Both the position numbers and the translations under genes were made by a program. A stretch of DNA of 64,000 bases from Mycolicibacterium mengxianglii. Its GTDB lineage: Bacteria > Actinomycetota > Actinomycetes > Mycobacteriales > Mycobacteriaceae. The stretch is taken from the NCBI RefSeq assembly GCF_015710575.1, contig NZ_CP065373.1:3162001-3226000 (forward strand). The letters are read 5' to 3'. Below are positions 58,960 to 64,000 of this stretch, piece by piece (the stretch's first letter is position 1; every line of letters starts with the position of its first letter). The notes beneath the pieces were generated by a model. That model did no database searches. It had not been told where the DNA came from and worked only from the letters and a program-made list of their open reading frames with translations.

Positions 58960-59493
58960 ATGAGTGCACCTGCCCCGGCCCGAATCCTGTCCGACACCGG
59001 CGGCCTGGTGGTCACCGACGACGGCCGACGGGTCAACGTCATCGACCGTGCCACTGGCGGTTTGGCGATTCTGGCCGTGGCCCTCGGGACGGTCGCACTG
59101 ATTTCCGGTGGCTTCGGCGTGGTAGCGGTGGCCACGGGTGCACCGCTTTTGGGTGGCCTCTTCGTCGTGATCGGTCTCGCCGTGGCGGCCGTCGTCGCCG
59201 TCGCCCTGCGCAAGATCAAGCATCGGCGGACCCAGCCGTTGGGCAGTTGCCGTTCCGTAGCGGTTCTCGATCGCAAGCTCAACCTGTTCACCGTCGCCGG
59301 CGGCACCCTGCTACAGCTGGACCAGATCCGGTTCGAACGCCGCAGGCAGTTGGGTTCCAGCTCCCCCAAACTTGTTGCGATCGCACCCAACGGGGTCCAT
59401 GTCCTCAAGCGCGGCAACCCCTTTGACGGCAGCATCGGCAACGTTGACGAAGTGCTCACCGCGGTTGTTCGGGGTGACAGCCTGTCGGCGTGA
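58960..59493 (+). CDS. Small membrane protein of unknown function
   Basis: This 177-residue protein has two hydrophobic segments (about 32-55 and 58-82) between a short soluble N-terminus and a basic C-terminal domain (RRRQLGSSSPKLVAIAPNGV). I recognise no family. It starts 25 bases after the nested inverted repeat and is the last intact gene before the decayed 13E12 region. Confidence 0.7.
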   Translation: MSAPAPARILSDTGGLVVTDDGRRVNVIDRATGGLAILAVALGTVALISGGFGVVAVATGAPLLGGLFVVIGLAVAAVVAVALRKIKHRRTQPLGSCRSVAVLDRKLNLFTVAGGTLLQLDQIRFERRRQLGSSSPKLVAIAPNGVHVLKRGNPFDGSIGNVDEVLTAVVRGDSLSA

Positions 59494-59572
59494 ACGCGGC
59501 GCCAGATCGAGATTGTGGCCGCGGGTTGAGCACACGAATTGTCACCCTGTTGCCTCATGTCAAGATGCGCGC

Positions 59573-59836
59573 ATAGCCGCCGCTGTTGCTGAGCTGACCA
59601 ACTCGGGTGCAGCCGCGACACGACGGCTCTACACCCCTTTTGATGCAGCAGAACCCCGCCACCAACCCGCACGGAAACTCCGGCGTTGGATGAAGAACCG
59701 AGACCGCACCTGCCGCTTCCCCGGCTGCACCCGGCCCGCCGAATACGCCGACCTCGATCACACCATCCCCTGGCCGGCCGGTGACACCCACGTCTCCGGC
59801 CTCAAGTGCCTATGCCGACACCATGACTTGTTCAAA
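59573..59836 (+). pseudogene. Left remnant of a DUF222/HNH (13E12) gene
   Basis: One frame encodes AAAVAELTNSGAAATRRLYT, then RDRTCRFPGCTRPAEYADLD, HTIPWPAGDTHVSGLKCLCR and HHDLFK, the end of DUF222 and most of its HNH domain. The 5' part of the gene is missing, and homology stops at HHDLFK, where DNA of different composition begins. The right-hand end of the same gene type lies about 0.8 kb further on (60648-60944). Confidence 0.8.
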
Positions 59837-59921
59837 AGGAACGGGGTCGGTGGGCGGTCGAAACGGCCACCGAGGAATTCCCGGCGAGCTAAAGACTTAC
59901 GCTGCACCCGTCGGCGGGCGG

Positions 59922-60137
59922 TCAGTCATCCACGGCGAGCGAGTAATGCCCAGGACCGGTTTCGAAACAGCTTGCATATCGGTACCCGCCGACCTTCGCC
60001 TGCCTCTCCGCAGCCTCGCAGGCCCCCTGATTCGTCCCGTAGTCGATGGTTTCGTAGGCGTTGGCTACGGCTGGGTGACCGATAGATACGGTTGCTGCGA
60101 CAGCGCTACACAAGACCACTCTGTGCCATATGTTCAT
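59922..60137 (-). CDS. Small exported two-Cys protein inside the insertion
   Basis: This 71-residue product starts at ATG 60137 with an excellent AGGAGGAG site 9 bases upstream. A signal peptide (to about residue 27, ending PAVANA) precedes a mature domain of about 44 residues with two cysteines (GACEAAERQ, YASCFET) that probably form a disulfide. No known domain. Codon use (ATA, AGA, TTG, TCT) and lower GC set it apart from the flanking core genes. It is not antisense to any gene and lies within the interrupted 13E12 copy. Confidence 0.65.
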   Translation of the reverse strand: MNIWHRVVLCSAVAATVSIGHPAVANAYETIDYGTNQGACEAAERQAKVGGYRYASCFETGPGHYSLAVDD

Positions 60138-60201
60138 GGATTAGAACTCCTCCTCGTCCATGAGCGCGACAACTAATCGGCCCCGTCTCAGTCCTAGTGG
60201 C

Positions 60202-60477
60202 CTAAAGTCCGACCGCGGTTGCGCCATACGCCGCTTCTGAAGGCGTGAACTGATCGATCGAGGTGAGTTGCTCGATCATTCCCGAACGAGAGAGCCCAGC
60301 GACCTCAAGATAACTTTGCGCGGAACGGATGGCACTTTGCTGACTCGTGGGAGTGAGAGGTAGTTGACCCACCGGAGTGAGCGGTACAAAAGGTACCGCC
60401 TGTACCGTGCCGGCAGCGACCCCACTGGTTGCGATGAGCGTGACGGCGGCAAAGGCGCTGATACACCACTTCTTCAT
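60202..60477 (-). CDS. Exported Ltp-domain protein (phage superinfection-exclusion type)
   Basis: This 91-residue protein starts at ATG 60477 (MKKWCISAFAAVTLIA). A signal peptide runs to about residue 27 (TVQA). After a Pro-rich linker, the segment AIRSAQSYLEVAGLSRSGMI followed by EQLTSIDQFTPSEAAYGATA matches the roughly 45-residue Ltp repeat. That repeat is known from the Streptococcus phage TP-J34 lipoprotein that blocks DNA injection and from secreted actinobacterial proteins. Only one repeat is present, and no lipobox Cys follows the signal. Host role is unproven. It shares the insertion with the small two-Cys protein on the same strand. Confidence 0.75.
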   Translation of the reverse strand: MKKWCISAFAAVTLIATSGVAAGTVQAVPFVPLTPVGQLPLTPTSQQSAIRSAQSYLEVAGLSRSGMIEQLTSIDQFTPSEAAYGATAVGL

Positions 60478-60647
60478 AGGCAAAAGGTACCGCTTCCTGA
60501 GGATTGCAGGGGTGTTATCTGCAAGGATGCTTTCAGCGTTTGCGCTGCGAGCAAAGTCTCATTGCCCGCTCGATTCCGCGAGCATGAAACGGACCCGCAA
60601 TGTCGGGACCCGTCTTTGCCTTGAAGTGTTCTTCAAGCAGTCGTTGC

Positions 60648-60944
60648 CACCGCTTGCTCAAGAGCATTCTGGACCGCAGGCGACGGCTGGTCCGACGTCC
60701 AGCACCCCGACGGCATCGTCATCGGGACCGCACCCACCGGTCATACCTACACCACGAGACCGGGCAGCCGACTGCTCTTCCCCGACTGGTTCACCGCCAC
60801 GCCACCACCCCCGGCCAACAGCGGCCCACACCGGATCCCACCGATCCAGGGCGCACCATCATGACGCCCAAACGAAAACACACCCGCGAACACAACGCCG
60901 CCCAACGCGCGCTCGACGGTCAGGGCAAGCGCGAAAGCACCTGA
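60648..60944 (+). pseudogene. Right remnant of the interrupted DUF222/HNH gene
   Basis: HRLLKS in one frame (60648-60665) is followed in the +1 frame by [19 protein letters not shown] and [20 protein letters not shown], and then in the first frame again by [20 protein letters not shown]. Together these are the C-terminal end of a 13E12-type protein, carrying two frameshifts. The stop at 60942 overlaps the 3' end of hisS. With the left remnant it defines an ancestral gene split by about 0.8 kb. Confidence 0.78.
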
Positions 60945-62194
60945 GCGACAACGGCATCGGCCGCTACATCAACCTGCTCGCCGGTGGCCAGGTTCTTGAC
61001 ACCCACGGTGCCCGCCTCGATATCGCGGTCACCGGCCACCAGTGCCACCGAGGCACCGGAGCGGTCAGCGGCGCGCATGGCGCCCTTCATGCCGCGGTCA
61101 CCATAGGCAAGATCCACTCGTACTCCCGCTGCCCGCAGGGTCGCCGCCAGCACAGCGAGCTCGAGTTTGGCCTGATCGCCCAATGGCACACAGAAGACGT
61201 CCACTCGGTTGGCCGCCCCGACAGTTTTACCCTCGGCCCGCAGCGCCAACAGGGTCCGGTCCACTCCGAGGCCGAACCCGATGCCGGACAGGTCCTGACC
61301 GCCCAGCTGGCCCATCAACCCGTCGTACCGGCCGCCGCCGCCGATCCCGGACTGCGCCCCGAGCCCGTCGTGCACGAACTCGAACGTCGTCTTCGTGTAG
61401 TAGTCCAGCCCGCGCACCATCCGCGGATTGATCACATAGGGCACACCGAGCCGGTCCAGGTGCGCCAGCACCGTGTCGAAGTGCGCTTTGGCCGCTTCCG
61501 AGAGGTGGTCGAGCATCACAGGCGCATCGGCGGTCATTGCCCGCACCTCTGGCCGCTTGTCGTCGAGCACCCGCAGCGGGTTGATCTGGGCCCGGGTACG
61601 CGTCGCCTCGTCGAGGTCGAGCTTGAACAGGAAATCCTGCAGCAGCTCCCGATAGGCCGGACGGCAGGTGTCGTCACCCAGCGAGGTGATCTCCAGCCGG
61701 AACCCGTCGAGGCCCAGCGACCTGAAGCCCGCGTCGGCAATCGCGATCACCTCGGCATCGAGCGCGGGATCGTCAACGCCGATCGCCTCGACACCCACCT
61801 GCTGCAACTGCCGGTACCGGCCGGCCTGCGGCCGCTCGTACCGGAAGAACGGCCCGGAATAGCAGAGCTTGACCGGCAGCGCGCCACGATCGAGCCCGTG
61901 CTCGATCACCGCGCGCATCACGCCCGCAGTCCCCTCCGGGCGCAGCGTCACCGACCGATCGCCGCGGTCGGCGAAGGTGTACATCTCCTTGGAGACCACA
62001 TCGGTCGATTCACCCACCCCGCGGGCGAACAGCGCGGTCTCCTCGAAGATCGGCAATTCGACGTCGCCGTAACCGGCACGCCGCGCAACGGCGAGCAGAC
62101 CGTCGCGCACTGCGACGAACTGCGCCGAATCGGGCGGCAGGTAGTCGGGAATGCCTTTGGGCGCCTTGAACTCGCTCTTCTTTGATTCAGTCAA
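60920..62194 (-). CDS. hisS: Histidyl-tRNA synthetase
   Basis: This class II synthetase has 424 residues. The start codon is TTG at 62194 (read as Met, then [13 protein letters not shown]). Motif 2 and the histidine loops are visible in [37 protein letters not shown] and [13 protein letters not shown]. The anticodon domain occupies about 325-420. It lies 6 bases after the MBL-fold gene on the same strand, the order seen for Rv2580c-Rv2581c. Confidence 0.95.
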   Translation of the reverse strand: MTESKKSEFKAPKGIPDYLPPDSAQFVAVRDGLLAVARRAGYGDVELPIFEETALFARGVGESTDVVSKEMYTFADRGDRSVTLRPEGTAGVMRAVIEHGLDRGALPVKLCYSGPFFRYERPQAGRYRQLQQVGVEAIGVDDPALDAEVIAIADAGFRSLGLDGFRLEITSLGDDTCRPAYRELLQDFLFKLDLDEATRTRAQINPLRVLDDKRPEVRAMTADAPVMLDHLSEAAKAHFDTVLAHLDRLGVPYVINPRMVRGLDYYTKTTFEFVHDGLGAQSGIGGGGRYDGLMGQLGGQDLSGIGFGLGVDRTLLALRAEGKTVGAANRVDVFCVPLGDQAKLELAVLAATLRAAGVRVDLAYGDRGMKGAMRAADRSGASVALVAGDRDIEAGTVGVKNLATGEQVDVAADAVVAQVLSRLP

Positions 62195-62200
62195 GGAACG

Positions 62201-62830
62201 TCAGATCTCCTGCAGTTTCGGATTCGACCGGCGGCACGCGCCGATCGTGGTGGACGGGCCGTGACCCGGTAGTACCACGGTGCGGTCGTCGAGCACCATC
62301 AGTTTGGTGGCCACCGACCGCAGCTGCTGCTGCTGCTCGGGATCACCGCCGCAGTCATCGCCGACGCCCAGCCCGGTATTCAACAGCGTATCCCCGCTGA
62401 ACACCACCGGAACCGGCCCTTCGTCGGTGTCCGCGGTCAGCCGGAACACCACCGACCCCGCGGTGTGGCCCGGCGTGTGATCCACAGCGACGACGATGTC
62501 GGCGACGGAGACGTCATCACCGTCATGCACGTCGACGACCATCTCGGGCTGCTCAGCCCCCAACTCGGCCAACAGGCAGCGGTCCGCCGGATGGAGATAG
62601 GTGGGAATGTCCCAGGCAACGCCCAGATCGAAAGCCGACGCGGCGTGACTGGCGTGGCCGTGGGTCAGCAACACCGCGGCGGGTGTGAGGCCGTTGGCGG
62701 CGAAGAAATACTCCAGGGTCGCCACGGCCTCGTCACCGGGGTCGATGACGAGCGCCGCCGCCCCAGGCCCGTTGGCCACCAGGTAGCAATTGACGTCGCC
62801 CGGTCCGGCGGCGAAGCCTGTGATCAGCAC
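62201..62830 (-). CDS. MBL-fold hydrolase, glyoxalase II-like, altered metal motif
   Basis: The GTG at 62830 gives 209 residues with the metallo-beta-lactamase fold. The usual HxHxDH motif reads LLTHGHASHAAS, so Ser61 replaces the Asp that normally binds metal 2. His57, His59 and His62, the later VDHTPGHTAGSV, SGDTLL and LPGHGPSTT all remain. M. tuberculosis Rv2581c in this position has the canonical Asp, as I recall. Activity may be mono-metal or lost. It is cotranscribed with hisS. Confidence 0.88.
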   Translation of the reverse strand: MLITGFAAGPGDVNCYLVANGPGAAALVIDPGDEAVATLEYFFAANGLTPAAVLLTHGHASHAASAFDLGVAWDIPTYLHPADRCLLAELGAEQPEMVVDVHDGDDVSVADIVVAVDHTPGHTAGSVVFRLTADTDEGPVPVVFSGDTLLNTGLGVGDDCGGDPEQQQQLRSVATKLMVLDDRTVVLPGHGPSTTIGACRRSNPKLQEI

Positions 62831-62958
62831 ATCGACCAGTTTCGCACCCCGGGCAGCCCCGCCGGTTCACGCGGGTCGGCACCGGCACACTCGCCGCGAA
62901 CTGGCACACTCGGTGGCAACGGTGTGACCACAGCACCAGAAGAGAGAGGTCATCGGCG

Positions 62959-63846
62959 GTGCCGACGAACGAAGAACGACGTGAGAACGCCAAGCGGAAG
63001 TTGGAGAGGCAATTGCAGCGTCGCGAAGAGCAGGCCAAGAAGCGCCGGACGATGACGATCGTCGGCGGCGCCGCGGCAGCGTTGGTGGTGATCGCGGCCG
63101 TAGTGGCCACGGTCGTCATCACCCGAAACGATTCCGGCAACACCGCCTCGGCGTCCACCAGTGAGTCCACGTCATCGGTGTTCGATGCCCCCACGGCGGC
63201 GCCGGCAGCCACCGGCCAGCTCCCCGAGTTCGCGCCACAGGCCAGCACCGGAGCCGACTGCCAGTACCCGGCAGCTCAGCCGGCGAGCAAGAAGAACACC
63301 CCGCCGCGCACCGGCAAGGTGCCCACCGAGCCCGCAACGGTCAGCGCCAGCATGGCCACCTCACAGGGCAACATCGGCCTGCAATTGGACAACGCCAAGT
63401 CGCCGTGCACGGTGAACAGCTTCGCCAGCCTCGCGCAGCAGGGCTACTTCAACGACACCCCCTGCCACCGCCTGACCACCTCGCCGTCGCTGGCAGTGCT
63501 GCAGTGCGGAGACCCCACCGGGCAGGGCACCGGCGGGCCGGGCTACGAATTCGGCAACGAATACCCCACCGACCAGTACCCGGCCGGCGACCCCGGTTTG
63601 CAGCAGCCGGTGGTCTACCCCCGGGGCACCCTGGCGATGGCCAACGCCGGCCCAGGTACCAACGGCAGCCAGTTCTTCCTCGTGTACAAAGACTCCCAGC
63701 TGCCGCCTCAGTACACCGTGTTCGGCACCATCGACGAGACCGGTCTGGCAACGCTGGACAAGATCGCCGAGGCGGGCATCAACGGTGGCGGTGCGGACGG
63801 TCCCCCGGCGCAAGAAGTGACGATCAAGACGCTCGCGCTGGACTGA
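62959..63846 (+). CDS. ppiB: Membrane-anchored cyclophilin-type peptidyl-prolyl isomerase
   Basis: This 295-residue protein starts at GTG 62959. A charged cytoplasmic start (NEERRENAKRKLERQLQRRE) leads to one TM helix (about 32-54), a Ser/Thr/Ala/Pro linker and a cyclophilin domain (about 125-293). CHRLTTSPSLAVLQCGDPTG and GTNGSQFFLVYKD mark the active site; the usual FHR reads CHR, and the Cys may pair with nearby cysteines. It matches Rv2582. Confidence 0.92.
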   Translation: MPTNEERRENAKRKLERQLQRREEQAKKRRTMTIVGGAAAALVVIAAVVATVVITRNDSGNTASASTSESTSSVFDAPTAAPAATGQLPEFAPQASTGADCQYPAAQPASKKNTPPRTGKVPTEPATVSASMATSQGNIGLQLDNAKSPCTVNSFASLAQQGYFNDTPCHRLTTSPSLAVLQCGDPTGQGTGGPGYEFGNEYPTDQYPAGDPGLQQPVVYPRGTLAMANAGPGTNGSQFFLVYKDSQLPPQYTVFGTIDETGLATLDKIAEAGINGGGADGPPAQEVTIKTLALD

Positions 63847-63853
63847 TGCGGCG

Positions 63854-64000
63854 ATGACGGTTCCGCCACCCTACGGACCGCCGCCCGGGACGCCATGGCC
63901 GGACAACCCCTACCCGTGGACCGGCCAGGCGACCTATCCTTACCCGGAGCCGCCGAAGCCGACCAATGCGCTGGCCGTCGCATCGATCATCTGCGGGGTG
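63854..64000 (+). CDS. N-terminus of a Pro-rich membrane protein, DUF4190-like (runs off the window)
   Basis: Forty-nine codons are visible from ATG 63854. A Pro/Tyr-rich start (MTVPPPYGPPPGTPWPDNPY) leads to PKPTNALAVASIICGV, the opening of the first TM helix typical of actinobacterial DUF4190 proteins. It lies 7 bases after ppiB on the same strand, so coupling is likely. Confidence 0.65.
   Translation, partial: MTVPPPYGPPPGTPWPDNPYPWTGQATYPYPEPPKPTNALAVASIICGV

Noticed and set aside
59573..60944. An insertion sequence splitting the 13E12 gene
   Set aside because: No transposase frame, no terminal inverted repeats and no exact target duplication are visible in the insert.
60377..62185. A 602-codon plus-strand frame over hisS
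   Set aside because: It is antisense to a complete hisS, and its 5' part is the out-of-frame 13E12 remnant.

Overview
The window is high-GC actinobacterial DNA whose gene content and order match a Mycobacteriaceae chromosome, most likely a rapidly growing Mycolicibacterium-type species. Long stretches follow the Mycobacterium tuberculosis order around Rv2533c-Rv2582 (nusB-efp-pepQ, aroB-aroK-aroC, aroE-mltG-ruvX-alaS, rarA, the Rv2566-Rv2569c group, aspS, a zinc metallopeptidase, a radical SAM protein, hisS-ppiB). Between these blocks sit accessory genes that M. tuberculosis lacks. This comparison is from memory. No tRNA, rRNA, CRISPR array or transposase was recognised.

Layout: 1-4181 holds a partial oxidoreductase-like gene, an isopenicillin N synthase-like oxygenase, nusB, efp, pepQ and a 4-TM membrane protein. 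4207-7189 holds the shikimate genes aroB, aroK and aroC, without the expected aroQ. 7298-8694 is an MFS transporter split by a frameshift. 8696-14399 is a minus-strand run of a prepilin peptidase-like gene, aroE, mltG, ruvX and alaS. 14524-18335 holds YjbQ, a GlsB-type membrane protein with a strong terminator, rarA, a secreted protein and a DUF3097 protein. A zinc alcohol dehydrogenase follows at 18528-19709.

19739-27813 is a tightly coupled four-gene minus-strand operon: a DUF2126 transglutaminase giant, a circularly permuted ATP-grasp/alpha-E protein, a second transglutaminase and a zinc-ribbon metallopeptidase. It looks like a peptide ligation and processing system with no assigned product. 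28955-37097 is a catabolic operon: a DeoR regulator, an FGGY kinase, a complete carbohydrate ABC importer, a short-chain dehydrogenase and a BtpA/SgcQ TIM-barrel protein. Its substrate is unknown, and the BtpA protein occupies the slot of the missing downstream enzyme.

37162-48803 contains a DUF222/HNH (13E12-type) gene, an HxlR regulator divergent from a thiolase, a deazaflavin-type oxidoreductase, a glyoxalase-fold protein, aspS, an SRPBCC protein, a type-B esterase, two metallopeptidases and a TesB-type thioesterase. 49031-52254 is a small acyl-CoA catabolic operon behind a 19-bp perfect palindrome: an internally deleted amidohydrolase, a complementary pair of acyl-CoA dehydrogenases and a SnoaL-like protein. 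52258-53753 holds a radical SAM protein and an MmpS-like secreted protein. 54027-58837 is the urea importer urtABCDE.

59573-60944 is a decayed DUF222/HNH gene interrupted by about 0.8 kb of lower-GC DNA. The insert encodes two small exported proteins, one carrying the Ltp domain known from phage superinfection exclusion. The window ends in hisS, a metallo-beta-lactamase-fold protein with an altered metal motif, a cyclophilin and a partial membrane protein.
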